A model generated the notes under the pieces. The model was not told the DNA's origin, did no database searches, and saw only the letters and a program-made list of their open reading frames with translations. Of a stretch of DNA of 64,000 bases, positions 1 to 9,196 are shown piece after piece (positions within the stretch are counted from its first letter, which is position 1; each line of letters opens with the position of its first letter). The stretch covers positions 434,001 to 498,000 of the forward strand of contig NZ_NQMO01000003.1 of assembly GCF_002257645.1 (NCBI RefSeq), in the 5' to 3' direction. The translations under genes and the position numbers were made by a program. The DNA comes from Paenibacillus sp. XY044. GTDB taxonomy: Bacteria; Bacillota; Bacilli; Paenibacillales; Paenibacillaceae.

Positions 1-1718
1 AGGTTCAGCGTGTGCGTAAATTCCTGCTCCAGATCGTACGGAAAATCGACTTCGGGATTCGCCTGCTCAAGTACGGCGGATGCTTCCAGCAGCTGGCTCT
101 CCGACGTAAACGTGCGGTAGCTCAGCGCTTTGCGCGACTGTTCCAGCAGGAAAGGGATGTCCATCCACGGCGCAACCGGTCCGTTCACAACGATCGTGGA
201 CGGCATGCGCAGCACATGTTCCAGCGTGCGGAGCATATCCCCGCCAAGCCGAAGCAGTTCATTCCGCGCATCAGCCATGGCCGAGGATTCCGGGAAAATC
301 AGCACCGCGGCAATCGAGCCGTCGAGCAGATCGATCGTATGCACATAGGAGGCCGACGCCTCCGACATTTCGCCGACGATGTTGATGGCCGCGTAGGTGA
401 TCAGTTGGCTGTCTTTTTCCGTCAGGGGGACCTTGTGACCATCGAGCCTGTGCAGCTGGCAGACCACGACCGAGAACAGGCAGCCCGTCACGTCGAGCTG
501 CAGGGCGCGCAGCTTTTCGGTCAATTCCGCCTCCGATAAATGGGCGGCTTGTCCCAGCACAAACTGGTTGATCAGCGCTTCCCTGACTTTGGGCGTGGAT
601 TGATCCAGCCGGTTCTGCAGCGAGTCGTTGGCGAACCGGTACTGCTTCCACTTTGCTTCAATGTAAGCCATTTCGTCGGACGGGTCGGCATCTTCATCCG
701 TTTTGCCGTCCTTGAACAGGTCCATGATTTTGCGGAACGGCTGATAAAACCGATTGGAGGCAAACCAGCTCAGCCCGAGCGCGGCGATGAGAGACACGAT
801 CCAATAGACGACCACCACGTGCGTATAGGCACTGTTGGGCGCGGTGACTTTGGATGACGGTGTGCCGGTAACAAAGGTCCAGATCCGGTTCATTTTTTCA
901 AAAGAAACCGCATTCATGAGAAATTGCTCATGGTCTGCGCGGATTTGAAAGCGTGACTGGCTGTCGTACGTGCGCTTGGACGAGCCGAGCTGTTCCAGGA
1001 CCCGCGGCAGCAGCTCGGGATACGACTTGGCGGCATCCGATTCACCAATGACCACGTCGCTGCCGTCGAGGACATAGGCTGCCTGGTCAGGGTTCACGTT
1101 CAATTGAAGCATGGCCGGGTTAACGTAGAGAACGAGCGCGCCGTAAGAGGTTTGGCCGTTAAAAGGCAGCTTCATGACGATCGCATGCTTGGAGCCGCTG
1201 CGTCCAAACGGCCGGGTGAGATGATTCGTCCAGAAGATACCCTTGTCCCCGTTCATGAGACTGTTCCAGACGGCCCGATCCGCCGGGTCGTCCAGCGCGC
1301 GCAGGCCGAGGACCGGCTGCAGCAGCACGTTCTGCTTAGGTATGTACAAATAAGCCTGATCGATCAGCGATTCCCCGTTTTCGATCAGAGACATCGTATC
1401 CAGCAGCTCCTGGGTCTTTTCGAACTCATCGATATAGTTCATGTCCGCGATCGCGGGCTTAAAGATGGGATTGGCCATCATGTGCAGGGCGTACTGGACC
1501 AGTTGGGAGAACTGGCCGTCGATTTTGCGCACGGATTCCCGCAGCATGATCTCGTTATTTTGCTGGTACTGCTGGATCAGGTACCGGTTGCCGACATACC
1601 CGCCAATACAGCTGACAATCGTGATCGGAATGCAGGTCAGCAGGATCGCAAACGCAATGCTTTTCCAGTACATGGTCCCTTTCGATGCGAACCTTCTAGC
1701 CAAGTAGTCTAACAACAT
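1..1718 (-). CDS. Membrane-bound AraC-type transcriptional regulator (N-terminal part, cut by window edge)
   Basis: The frame is open from an ATG at 1718 to the left edge, about 572 codons. The protein starts with a membrane segment (about residues 18-42), then a long extracytoplasmic sensor region with Cache/YesM-like character. A second membrane segment near residues 290-310 (VVVVYWIVSLIAALGLSW) is followed by a cytoplasmic linker. No PHFxxN histidine box is visible in the part present. Length, layout and position next to lplB/ytcP-type genes match the large transmembrane AraC regulators of Paenibacillus, whose two HTH motifs lie at the C terminus; here that end is outside the window. It is divergent from the importer at 2128 and probably activates it in response to an external sugar. 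A GGGAG ribosome site precedes the ATG. The AraC part is inferred from architecture and context, not seen. Confidence 0.75.
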   Translation of the reverse strand, partial: MLLDYLARRFASKGTMYWKSIAFAILLTCIPITIVSCIGGYVGNRYLIQQYQQNNEIMLRESVRKIDGQFSQLVQYALHMMANPIFKPAIADMNYIDEFEKTQELLDTMSLIENGESLIDQAYLYIPKQNVLLQPVLGLRALDDPADRAVWNSLMNGDKGIFWTNHLTRPFGRSGSKHAIVMKLPFNGQTSYGALVLYVNPAMLQLNVNPDQAAYVLDGSDVVIGESDAAKSYPELLPRVLEQLGSSKRTYDSQSRFQIRADHEQFLMNAVSFEKMNRIWTFVTGTPSSKVTAPNSAYTHVVVVYWIVSLIAALGLSWFASNRFYQPFRKIMDLFKDGKTDEDADPSDEMAYIEAKWKQYRFANDSLQNRLDQSTPKVREALINQFVLGQAAHLSEAELTEKLRALQLDVTGCLFSVVVCQLHRLDGHKVPLTEKDSQLITYAAINIVGEMSEASASYVHTIDLLDGSIAAVLIFPESSAMADARNELLRLGGDMLRTLEHVLRMPSTIVVNGPVAPWMDIPFLLEQSRKALSYRTFTSESQLLEASAVLEQANPEVDFPYDLEQEFTHTLN

Positions 1719-2127
1719 GGTATCCACTCCCGCTCGTTTGCTTCAGGCCTATGTCTGATCATGACGATAGTATGTCTATCATATCGAACGGCAGCGGGGT
1801 TGAATAGACCTTTAACCCATGAATTTCCGCCAGTCAAAAAAGTGCAATCCTCAGAAACGGACATGCAGAAATCCTTGATTGAAAGCGGCCTTAGCCGCTC
1901 TGCATAAGGAAATGGGCATGGCCTTGGATAAGGTACCCGTTCGATCGGGAAAGAAAATCGAATTGCCGGAAATCCGGACGCTCCCTAACATGATTCACAT
2001 AAGCGGTCTTGGGGAGGCAGGTTCAAAACCTCAAGATGGACCGTTAGCTGGGCAAACCCAGCCATCCCGAGTGCCGCGAACCGGCGAGCAGGTGATAGAT
2101 TATTTTGACGAAAGTGAGGGAGCGCGA
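1719..2127. promoter_or_regulatory. Divergent control region before the first importer
   Basis: This is a 409-bp spacer. It contains the inverted repeat GATAG-TATGT-CTATC at 1766-1780. It also has two direct repeats AATCCT (1846 and 1870, 24 bp apart), the second followed by TTGAAAGCGG, a half cre-like sequence. A 6-bp stem with a 4-nt loop (GCTGGG/CCCAGC) sits at 2047-2062. Direct repeats of this spacing are what AraC-family regulators usually bind, so the AATCCT pair is a candidate operator for the divergent regulator. The frame of the permease stays open back to a TTG at 1879, but that extension resembles no permease N terminus and has no ribosome site. Confidence 0.35.
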
Positions 2128-3117
2128 GTGAGCGAAACATCCATGGGCGGGCAGTCCGAGAGGCGGTCCGCCCCAAGAAACCCTTCCCCATTGGAAGGCG
2201 TCACGTTGAAGAAGCGGAGGCTGTGGCCGGAACTTCGGCGCGACAAGTATTTGTATTTACTGGCCATGCCGGGGCTGCTGTTTTTCATTATTTTCAAATA
2301 CATCCCCATTACGAATCTGGTGATCGGCTTCCAGGATTATTCCCCTTACCTGGGGATCATGGGCAGCAAGTGGGTCGGGTTTGAGCACTTTGTCCGCTTC
2401 TTCTCCAATCCCGACTTCTGGATGCTGCTCCGCAATACGCTGGGGATAAGCTTGATGAATCTGGTGTTTTTCTTTCCGGCTCCGATCATTCTGGCGCTGA
2501 TGATGAACGAGGTGAGAAGCCAGATCATGAAGCGGTCGGTTCAGTCGCTGATTTATATTCCTCATTTTTTGTCCTGGGTGCTGATCTACGGGCTGACGTA
2601 TTTGATGTTCTCCCAGTCGGAAGGTCTGATCAATAAGCTGCTGGAAGCGAGTGGGAGGAGCACCGTCGATATTTTATCGAATCCCCATTATTTCTGGGGA
2701 ATGCTGACCGTTCAGTCCATTTGGAAGGAAGTAGGCTGGGGGACAATCATTTTCCTGGCGGCCATCGCGGGCGTCGATCCCCAGCAGTATGAAGCGGCCG
2801 TTATGGACGGGGCCGGGCGGTTCCGCCGGATGTGGCACATTACGCTGCCGGCGATGCGCAATGTCATTATGATCCTGTTCATTTTGCGCCTCGGCACGAT
2901 TATGGATACAGGCTTCGAGCAGGTCTACCTGATGATGAACGCGGCGGTAACGGAGGTAGCGGAAGTGTTCGATACCTATGTATACCGGGTCGGCATCCGC
3001 CAAGGCGAGTTCAGTTACAGCACGGCCATCGGGCTGTTCAAATCGGTCGTCGGCGTCGTTCTGGTCGTCCTTGCGAACAAGGCGGCAAAGCGCCTGGGTC
3101 AAGACAGCTTGTACTAA
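2128..3117 (+). CDS. LplB-like sugar ABC transporter permease
   Basis: Integral membrane subunit of a carbohydrate uptake ABC transporter, 329 residues from a GTG start. The GTG at 2128 was chosen because GAGGGAG lies just upstream and the protein then begins close to the usual LplB start; an in-frame TTG at 1879 would add 83 unrelated residues. About six membrane helices are visible. The first follows the family motif RRDKYLYLLAMPGLLFFIIF, and the loop EAAVMDGAGRFRRMWHITLP is the conserved EAA loop that docks to the ATPase. The C terminus (AKRLGQDSLY) is typical of LplB. It is first in an operon with a YtcP-like permease 30 bp downstream, a binding lipoprotein and a GH35 enzyme. No ATPase is encoded here. 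Specificity is unknown; oligogalactosides would fit the neighbour. Confidence 0.9.
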   Translation: MSETSMGGQSERRSAPRNPSPLEGVTLKKRRLWPELRRDKYLYLLAMPGLLFFIIFKYIPITNLVIGFQDYSPYLGIMGSKWVGFEHFVRFFSNPDFWMLLRNTLGISLMNLVFFFPAPIILALMMNEVRSQIMKRSVQSLIYIPHFLSWVLIYGLTYLMFSQSEGLINKLLEASGRSTVDILSNPHYFWGMLTVQSIWKEVGWGTIIFLAAIAGVDPQQYEAAVMDGAGRFRRMWHITLPAMRNVIMILFILRLGTIMDTGFEQVYLMMNAAVTEVAEVFDTYVYRVGIRQGEFSYSTAIGLFKSVVGVVLVVLANKAAKRLGQDSLY

Positions 3118-3147
3118 GGTAAAACTTCGAAAGGAGAGTTGCAGCGG

Positions 3148-4035
3148 ATGGAACTGTCCCTGACCTGGAAAGACCGCCTGTTCAGCCTGTCCAACGGCGG
3201 GCTGCTGATCTTGTTCAGCCTGGCCATGGTGTTTCCGATTTATTATACGATTGTGCTTTCGTTTACGGATCCGACGGAGTATTATACGAGGGATTTGATT
3301 TTGTGGCCGCACCACTGGTCGATGGACGCGTACCGCTATTTGCTCAGCAACGGTTTGTTCGTCAATTCGGTGCTGATCAGCCTGTTTCTGGCAACAGTAG
3401 GCACGCTGCTCAGCCTGCTGGTGACGGGGGGACTGGCCTATGCCATCTCAGTGCGCCGACTCCGGTTCCGCAAGACGATGATGGTCATGATCCTGATTAC
3501 GTTTTTGTTCACGCCGGGACTCGTGCCGCTGTATATGGTGGTCCGAAACCTCGGCCTGATCGACAGTGTCTGGTCGCTGATATTACCGTCACTGACAAGC
3601 GGCTGGTACGTGCTGCTGATGAAAGGCTTCTTTGACAGCATCCCGGACAGCCTGGAAGAGGCCGCGCGGATCGACGGCTGCACCGAAATCAGCGTGTTCT
3701 GGCGGATCATCATCCCTTTGTCTCTGCCGGCAGTGGTCGCTTTCGGGCTGTTTTTTGCGGTGGGGTACTGGAACACCTATTTCAACGCGATCATGTTCAT
3801 CAATGAGCAGAACAAATGGCCGCTGCAGGTGCTCCTGCAAAATATGCTCGTCGATCCGACGACGATGGGCGGCGGCGAGAACGCCAATATCAGCGTTACG
3901 ATGAACCGGCAGATGCCGACGGAGACGCTCAAAATGGCCGCGGTGGTCATCGCGACGGTTCCGATTATGCTGGTATATCCGTTCCTCCAGAAGCACTTCG
4001 CCAAAGGAGCGATGGTGGGTTCGGTCAAGGAATGA
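3148..4035 (+). CDS. YtcP-like sugar ABC transporter permease
   Basis: Second permease of the importer, 295 residues, related to YtcP/AraQ-type MalG proteins. The ATG at 3148 is preferred because AAGGAGA (3131-3137) lies 10 nt upstream; an in-frame TTG at 3139 is too close to that site. Six hydrophobic segments are visible, as is the EAA loop (LEEAARIDGCTEISVFWRIIIPLSLP). The C terminus ends in FLQKHFAKGAMVGSVKE, the typical YtcP tail. It follows the LplB-like gene after 30 bp and precedes the binding-protein gene with 38 bp between, so the three are probably cotranscribed. It forms the heterodimeric membrane channel with the upstream gene product. Confidence 0.9.
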   Translation: MELSLTWKDRLFSLSNGGLLILFSLAMVFPIYYTIVLSFTDPTEYYTRDLILWPHHWSMDAYRYLLSNGLFVNSVLISLFLATVGTLLSLLVTGGLAYAISVRRLRFRKTMMVMILITFLFTPGLVPLYMVVRNLGLIDSVWSLILPSLTSGWYVLLMKGFFDSIPDSLEEAARIDGCTEISVFWRIIIPLSLPAVVAFGLFFAVGYWNTYFNAIMFINEQNKWPLQVLLQNMLVDPTTMGGGENANISVTMNRQMPTETLKMAAVVIATVPIMLVYPFLQKHFAKGAMVGSVKE

Positions 4036-4073
4036 TGATATATAACAGGGTCAATAAAAAGGAGGCTACTGCA

Positions 4074-5606
4074 TTGAAAAGACAAGCAGAACAGAGAGCC
4101 AGGCATTGGTACATCAAAACGCTGGTTGTGGCGGTGGGCACCAGCCTGCTGTTGTCCGCCTGCGGCGGAGGGGGAAAGAGCGGCTCAGGGGATTCTTCGG
4201 CCCCGACCAAGATTCAGATGCAAACGCTGAATTATGCGACGGAGTTTATCGACAATACGAACCCGATCTGGAAGGAATTCGAGAAGCGCACGAACACGCA
4301 GCTGGATATTACCTGGCTGTCGCCGACCACGTCCGAGGAGAAGATCAATGTCATGCTGGCATCCGGCGACCTGCCGGAAGTGACGTTCGTGGAATCGCTT
4401 CTGAATCCGCAGCTGCAGAAAATGATTGACCAGGGCGTGTTCTGGGACCTGACCCCGTTCATCAAGGATTATCCGAACCTGAGCCAGCCCGCGCTAGCCG
4501 AAATGTGGACGGATTCGAAGGTCGACGGCAAAAATTACAGCATTCCCCGTTATTATCCGAGCTATGGAGGAGGGGCGTTCCCGATTCTGCGCAAGGACTG
4601 GATGGACAAGCTGGGGCTGCAAACCCCGACCACCATGGACCAATTTTTCGACGTGCTGAAGGCGTTCAAGGACAAGGACCCGAACGGAAACGGCCAGGCG
4701 GACGAAGTTCCGTATGCCGCCAACAGCGATACGATGGGCTTTGTGTACGGCGTGTTCAACGGCGTGCAGGGAGCCTGGAAGCTGAAGGACGACAAGCTGG
4801 TGCCGACGATTACGGAAGATGCGTCGCGGGATGCGCTCCTATGGATCAAAAAAGCGTATGACGCGGGACTGTTCCCGAAAGATTTTGCGATCCTGAAGTA
4901 CTCCCAGACGGTCGACCTGATCCGCGGCGGCAAATCGGGCGGCACTTCGCAGTCGATGAACCATGCCTGGGTGACGGGTTCCAAAATCAGGGAAGTGGTG
5001 CCGACGGCAGATTACATGCCGATTACCTATCTGCAAAACGCGGACGGGGAGAAATATACGCCATCCGGATCGCCGTATTACGGTGTGTACCTGATTCCGA
5101 AAAAAGTGCCGGAAGCCAAGGTGAAGAAAATCCTTGCATTTTTCGATTATGCTTATGGCAAAGAAGGCAATGAACTGGCGACGTACGGCATTGAAGGCGT
5201 GGATTACACGGTCGAGAACGGCCGCAAAATCCCGACGCCGCAGGCAGCCAAGGACCAGGTGGGAGACGGCAACATGAACAACCTGATCCACCTCATCAGC
5301 GATGATATGTCGATCGGGGCGGTCGGCATGCCGGATGAGGTGTACAACCGCAATGTGGAAATCGTCAATGAGCGTAAACAAATCAAAACCCCGAATCCAG
5401 GCAATGAGTTGTACTCCGAGGCCTATAATAAATATTATCCGGAAATTTCGAAAAAAGTGAGCGATATGCGGACCAAGGTGATCATCGGCAAAGACACGAT
5501 CGAAAACTATGACAAGCTGATCGAGCAGCTCCGCAGTGATCCGACGCTGAAACAGGTTGCGGATGAGATGACAGAGGCTTATCATAAAAAAATGGAAAGA
5601 AAGTAA
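4074..5606 (+). CDS. Extracellular sugar-binding lipoprotein (LipO/LplA-like)
   Basis: Substrate-binding component anchored to the outside of the membrane, 510 residues. The TTG start at 4074 follows AAAAAGGAGG with 9 nt spacing; the reading frame is open further upstream but has no better ribosome site. The N terminus has basic residues, a hydrophobic stretch (TLVVAVGTSLL) and the lipobox LLSAC, so Cys would be lipid-modified after signal peptidase II cleavage. The mature part begins with a Gly/Ser linker and then has the large two-lobed family 1 binding-protein fold with the motif DPNGNGQADEVPY, a Ca-binding-like loop common in LplA/LipO proteins. It captures an oligosaccharide and delivers it to the two upstream permeases. 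Ligand not deducible from sequence; the downstream GH35 gene hints at a beta-galactoside. Confidence 0.92.
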   Translation: MKRQAEQRARHWYIKTLVVAVGTSLLLSACGGGGKSGSGDSSAPTKIQMQTLNYATEFIDNTNPIWKEFEKRTNTQLDITWLSPTTSEEKINVMLASGDLPEVTFVESLLNPQLQKMIDQGVFWDLTPFIKDYPNLSQPALAEMWTDSKVDGKNYSIPRYYPSYGGGAFPILRKDWMDKLGLQTPTTMDQFFDVLKAFKDKDPNGNGQADEVPYAANSDTMGFVYGVFNGVQGAWKLKDDKLVPTITEDASRDALLWIKKAYDAGLFPKDFAILKYSQTVDLIRGGKSGGTSQSMNHAWVTGSKIREVVPTADYMPITYLQNADGEKYTPSGSPYYGVYLIPKKVPEAKVKKILAFFDYAYGKEGNELATYGIEGVDYTVENGRKIPTPQAAKDQVGDGNMNNLIHLISDDMSIGAVGMPDEVYNRNVEIVNERKQIKTPNPGNELYSEAYNKYYPEISKKVSDMRTKVIIGKDTIENYDKLIEQLRSDPTLKQVADEMTEAYHKKMERK

Positions 5607-5639
5607 CCTCCAAATCCCATTCATGAGAGAGGCGAAACG

Positions 5640-7418
5640 ATGAGTGTACTAAGTGTTCAAGGCAAGCAGTTTGTGTGGGACGGTGAGCCCATCCGTCTGG
5701 TTTCCGGGGCGATCCATTATTTTCGGGTCGTTCCCGAGTACTGGCGGGACCGGTTAACGAAGCTGAAGGCTTGCGGGTTTAACACGGTTGAGACGTACGT
5801 GGCCTGGAATATCCATGAGCCCAAAAAAGGGGAATTCGTGTTCGATCACGGAGCGGACCTGGTTCGCTTCATCGAAACGGCCGGTGAACTCGGCTTGCAT
5901 GTCATAGTAAGACCCAGCCCGTATATTTGCGCTGAATGGGAGTTTGGCGGTCTGCCCGCCTGGCTGCTCAAGGAACCGGGACTCCGGCTCCGCTGCGATG
6001 ACCGGCGGTACCTGGGCCACGTCGATGATTATTATGACGTGCTCATTCCGAGGCTGCTTCCGCTGCTCAGCACGAACGGCGGGCCGATCATTGCGATACA
6101 GATCGAGAACGAATACGGCAGCTACGGCAATGATAAGACGTACCTGAACCACTTGAAGAAAGGGCTTACATCCCGCGGCGTGGACGTGCTGCTGTTCACC
6201 TCGGACGGCCCCGGAGACTTTATGCTGCAGGGCGGCATGGTTGAGGACGTACTGGAGACGGTGAACTTCGGGTCGCGTGCCGTTGAAGCCTTTCAGGAAC
6301 TCGAGGCCTATCAGCCGGACAAGCCGTATATGTGCATGGAGTTCTGGAACGGATGGTTTGACCATTGGGGCAAGCCGCATCATACCCGCGATGCGGCGGA
6401 TGCCGCCCACGTGTTCGAGGACATGCTTGCGGCCGGGGTTTCGGTCAATTTCTATATGTTCCACGGAGGGACGAACTTCGGCTTTTATAACGGCGCGAAC
6501 TGCGGCGAAGAAGGGTACGCGCCGACCGTCACCAGTTACGATTACGATTCCCCGCTGAACGAATGGGGAGAGCCGACGGAGAAATTTTATGCGGTCCGGG
6601 ACGTTCTGGCCAAATATGAGGACCTGCCGGAACTGCAGCTTCCCGATCCGATTGAGCGGAAGGGATACGGCGAGGTGCGCCTGACTGATCGGGTAGACTT
6701 ATTCGACTCGCTCTCCGATCTGTCCGACGCGGTGGAGCGGGCTGTGCCGGAAACGATGGAGCAGCTGGATCAGGACTACGGTTTTATTTTGTACACGACC
6801 TTCGTCTCGGGACCGCGCGGCGAAGCCGACTTGATCCTGCAGGAAGTGCGGGACCGTGCACTCATTTTTGTCGATGGGGAGTACCAGGGCGTCGTGCAGC
6901 GATGGGACGAGCAGCGCAGCCTGAAGCTGAGGGTCCCGGCCGGCGGCGCGAAGCTGCAAATCTTGGTAGAGAACCTCGGAAGGGTTAATTACGGGCCGTT
7001 CATGCACGATCCGAAAGGGATTACCGAAGGGGTCCGGTTAGGCAACCAGTTTTTGTTCGGATGGACGATCCATACCCTCCCGCTGAACAACCTGGAGCAG
7101 CTGGTCTTTGTGCCGCATCTGAAAGAAGAAGTTGCCGCCGGATTGGATGCAGCGAGCCAGAACACCCCGACATTTTACAAAGGGACCTTTGAGGTAAACG
7201 GAACCGCCGACACCTTTTTGGACGTCACGGGTTGGACGAAAGGCGTCGCTTATATAAACGGGTTTAACCTGGGCCGGTACTGGGAGGTTGGACCGCAGTC
7301 CACGCTGTATATCCCGGCACCGCTGCTGCGCGAAGGCCGGAATGAAATCATTCTGTTCGAGCTGCACGGCACGCGGCAGCCGTCCGTTACCCTTGTGGAT
7401 CAGGCACGGCTGGGATAA
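5640..7418 (+). CDS. GH35 beta-galactosidase
   Basis: Hydrolyses terminal non-reducing beta-galactosyl residues; family GH35, retaining. 592 residues, and no signal peptide, so it acts in the cytoplasm on imported oligosaccharides. The N-terminal TIM barrel begins with SGAIHYFRVVPEYWRDRL, the family signature. The acid/base Glu is in IQIENEYGSYG (about E158) and the nucleophile Glu in MEFWNGWFDHWG (about E234). The C-terminal third has beta-sandwich domains, ending in a jelly-roll with YINGFNLGRYWEVGPQSTLYIPAPLL, as in bacterial GH35. The ATG at 5640 is preceded by AGAGAGGCG. The gene closes the operon of two permeases and a binding protein, 33 bp after the latter, and is followed by a strong terminator at 7502. 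Exact glycan (galactan side chain, lacto-type or other) not determined. Confidence 0.95.
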   Translation: MSVLSVQGKQFVWDGEPIRLVSGAIHYFRVVPEYWRDRLTKLKACGFNTVETYVAWNIHEPKKGEFVFDHGADLVRFIETAGELGLHVIVRPSPYICAEWEFGGLPAWLLKEPGLRLRCDDRRYLGHVDDYYDVLIPRLLPLLSTNGGPIIAIQIENEYGSYGNDKTYLNHLKKGLTSRGVDVLLFTSDGPGDFMLQGGMVEDVLETVNFGSRAVEAFQELEAYQPDKPYMCMEFWNGWFDHWGKPHHTRDAADAAHVFEDMLAAGVSVNFYMFHGGTNFGFYNGANCGEEGYAPTVTSYDYDSPLNEWGEPTEKFYAVRDVLAKYEDLPELQLPDPIERKGYGEVRLTDRVDLFDSLSDLSDAVERAVPETMEQLDQDYGFILYTTFVSGPRGEADLILQEVRDRALIFVDGEYQGVVQRWDEQRSLKLRVPAGGAKLQILVENLGRVNYGPFMHDPKGITEGVRLGNQFLFGWTIHTLPLNNLEQLVFVPHLKEEVAAGLDAASQNTPTFYKGTFEVNGTADTFLDVTGWTKGVAYINGFNLGRYWEVGPQSTLYIPAPLLREGRNEIILFELHGTRQPSVTLVDQARLG

Positions 7419-7501
7419 AGCAAACAAAGTTTAATTCCTGCGATAAAGAGCAGTATACATGAACTTATAGTGTACATCAGGATCATCATCTCCTGAACGG
7501 G

Positions 7502-7537
7502 AAAAAGGGAACGGCCATCAGTGGCCGTTCCCTTTTT
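7502..7537. terminator. Bidirectional rho-independent terminator
   Basis: A perfect 16-bp inverted repeat (7502-7517 and 7522-7537) with the 4-nt loop TCAG, flanked by A and T runs on both sides. It lies between the converging GH35 gene and the GntR/LacI-type regulator and should terminate both. Confidence 0.92.
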
Positions 7538-7559
7538 GAATTGAAGATATTCATTCATC

Positions 7560-7579
7560 ATATGAAAATTTCATAATAG
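7560..7579 (+). repeat. Dispersed 20-bp 3'-end motif, copy 1
   Basis: The sequence ATATGAAAATTTCATAATAG lies just beyond the 3' end of the regulator gene. It is one of five similar copies in the window that share a core close to TGAAAAATTCA, itself an imperfect palindrome. All five are near stop codons. Function unknown. Confidence 0.5.
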
Positions 7580-7591
7580 TTCGGCAGAGCG

Positions 7592-8674
7592 TCATAGCTC
7601 TACATTTTTTTTGATCGAATCGCGGATGACGAGATTGGTGGACAGCATGATTTTTTTGAACCCGCCGGAAGTGTCTTTGCTGCCTTCGAACAGCAGCTTC
7701 GCCCCTTCATAGCCCAGCGTTTCGAAGGGTTGATTGACGGTGCTCAAAGATACTTTGGCATATTTCGAACTCTCAACGTCATCGAATCCCATAATCGATA
7801 TTTGCTCCGGAATGTTGACCCCTTGCTGCGTAAGCTGCCCAATCACTTCGAGTGCCCGTCTGTCATTGACGCAAAAGAGGGCAGTCAGCTCGCCTCTTTG
7901 AATTTGCCGCTGCAGCTTCGTATAATCTAAATCCCGCTGAAGATACAAAACATCGTCATCCGGACCGAGCGAGGCGTCCGCCATGGCATGGCGGTATCCG
8001 TTGTACCGCTCAACCTCCGTGCTCAAATGAAAATCATAAGCGGCGAATCCGATCTTCCGATGGCCTTGGGCAATTAAATAAGCAACGGCTTCATAAGCTC
8101 CGTCATGGTTATTGCTTGTTATGCAGTTGACTGGATAACCGGCGGGAAAGCGGTCGAGCATGACGAACGGAACGGATTTTTTTCGAATTTCGTTCAAGTA
8201 CTCCCTTGCCGCGTCGGGATTGGCAGAATAAATAAGCAGCCCGCGGTTCTCGGATTGAATCAGCTTCAGGATTAGCTCCCGCTCTTGCTCGACATCATTT
8301 TCCACGAATTCAATGATGAGTTTGCAGCCTTGTTGGTTCAGAAAAGATTGTACGCCTTTGATGATCTTCATATACGAACTGTCGTACATATCATTGCCGG
8401 AGATGATAAAGGTCACGTAGTTGGACGTTGGGTTAACAGATTCCGCCTGATTGGCGACAAAGCTGCCTTTTCCTCTGATCCGGTAGATGACGCCTTCATT
8501 GACGAGCTCCGCCAGCGCTTTCCTCACCGTAATGGAGCTGACGTCCAGCAATTTGGAAAACTCTGATTCGCTAGGAATCCGGTCATCCTCGCCGAGCTCA
8601 TTATTCTCTATTTGTGACAGAACATAATCTTTCACCAGCTGGTACTTGGTCATTGTTGTATCGTTCTTGCTCAT
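7592..8674 (-). CDS. GntR/LacI-type transcriptional repressor (AraR-like architecture)
   Basis: DNA-binding regulator of 360 residues. The N terminus (about 8-75) is a GntR winged helix: IPSESEFSKLLDVSSITVRKALAELVNEGVIYRIRGKGSFV. The rest (about 90-355) is a LacI-type periplasmic-binding-protein domain that would bind a sugar, with motifs such as GYEAVAYLIAQGHRKIGFA-like and ISIMGFDDVESSKYAKVSLSTV. This domain combination is that of AraR of Bacillus. It is divergent from the nine-gene operon starting at 9197 with about 520 bp between, so it is the likely specific repressor of that operon, released by an imported sugar. Its real ligand is not arabinose by default; the target operon carries mannosidase-type enzymes. 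An AGGTGACC-type ribosome site lies before the ATG. Confidence 0.9.
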   Translation of the reverse strand: MSKNDTTMTKYQLVKDYVLSQIENNELGEDDRIPSESEFSKLLDVSSITVRKALAELVNEGVIYRIRGKGSFVANQAESVNPTSNYVTFIISGNDMYDSSYMKIIKGVQSFLNQQGCKLIIEFVENDVEQERELILKLIQSENRGLLIYSANPDAAREYLNEIRKKSVPFVMLDRFPAGYPVNCITSNNHDGAYEAVAYLIAQGHRKIGFAAYDFHLSTEVERYNGYRHAMADASLGPDDDVLYLQRDLDYTKLQRQIQRGELTALFCVNDRRALEVIGQLTQQGVNIPEQISIMGFDDVESSKYAKVSLSTVNQPFETLGYEGAKLLFEGSKDTSGGFKKIMLSTNLVIRDSIKKNVEL

Positions 8675-9196
8675 GCAGGGTCACCTCTTAAATGGACATA
8701 TACTTAATTATACCGAAAGTTATAATAAATAGTATACCAAGTTGTAATGATAAACTCAACTATCACTTATGAATCCGGTCTAATCGGGCAGGGATTTGGT
8801 ACCGAAAAACTCCAAAATATAGACTTTTGTTGTGTATTTCAGCTGTTTACCATGATCTTTTCTAAGTATACTAACTTTGTTGTTGTAAAATTAAAATCTA
8901 TATATTGACGTCAAAAATGGTATGTGTTATCCTTCGCTTAGCATAATAACTCCGGAGAAAAAGCATATGATTTACCTGCATGATGTGCATGCTCGAGTGT
9001 TTCATCATCGTTATGGCGGATCCTTTGCGATCCATGCCTGCGCGCATGTTTGAAAGCGTTTCGATTTTGCATGCAGGTATTAAACAACTGCAATTGAATG
9101 CGCTTCCACTGTTGAGGTCCGCTCCCGTGTGACTTTTTAGTGGAAGAACGGCCGGGGTTCAAACGATGGCTTGAAGTTACTAGAAAAGGGGTGTTT
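8675..9196 (+). promoter_or_regulatory. Long divergent control region and structured 5' leader of the nine-gene operon
   Basis: This 522-bp spacer has an AT-rich half near the regulator and a GC-richer half before the operon. Two direct repeats AGTATACYAA (8731 and 8865, both followed by GTT/TTGT-rich sequence) are candidate sites for the divergent GntR/LacI repressor. A promoter-like TTGACG (8905) and TTATCC (8927) with 16 bp spacing would start transcription near 8940 and leave a leader of about 260 nt. The leader carries TACCTGCATG (8973) with its inverted copy CATGCAGGTA (9070), GGATC/GATCC near 9020, and CTTCCACT (9103) with AGTGGAAG (9139). The AraR-type consensus itself was not found. 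Confidence 0.45.
9050..9065 (+). promoter_or_regulatory. CcpA catabolite-response element (cre)
   Basis: TTGAAAGCGTTTCGAT matches the cre consensus WTGNAANCGNWWNCAW at 15 of 16 positions. It lies about 110 nt downstream of the promoter proposed at 8905-8932, so it would act as a roadblock in the leader, giving glucose repression of the nine-gene operon. Confidence 0.65.

Noticed and set aside
1879..2127. N-terminal extension of the first permease from TTG 1879
   Set aside because: No ribosome site, no similarity to LplB starts, and it covers the likely regulator sites; GTG 2128 is better placed.
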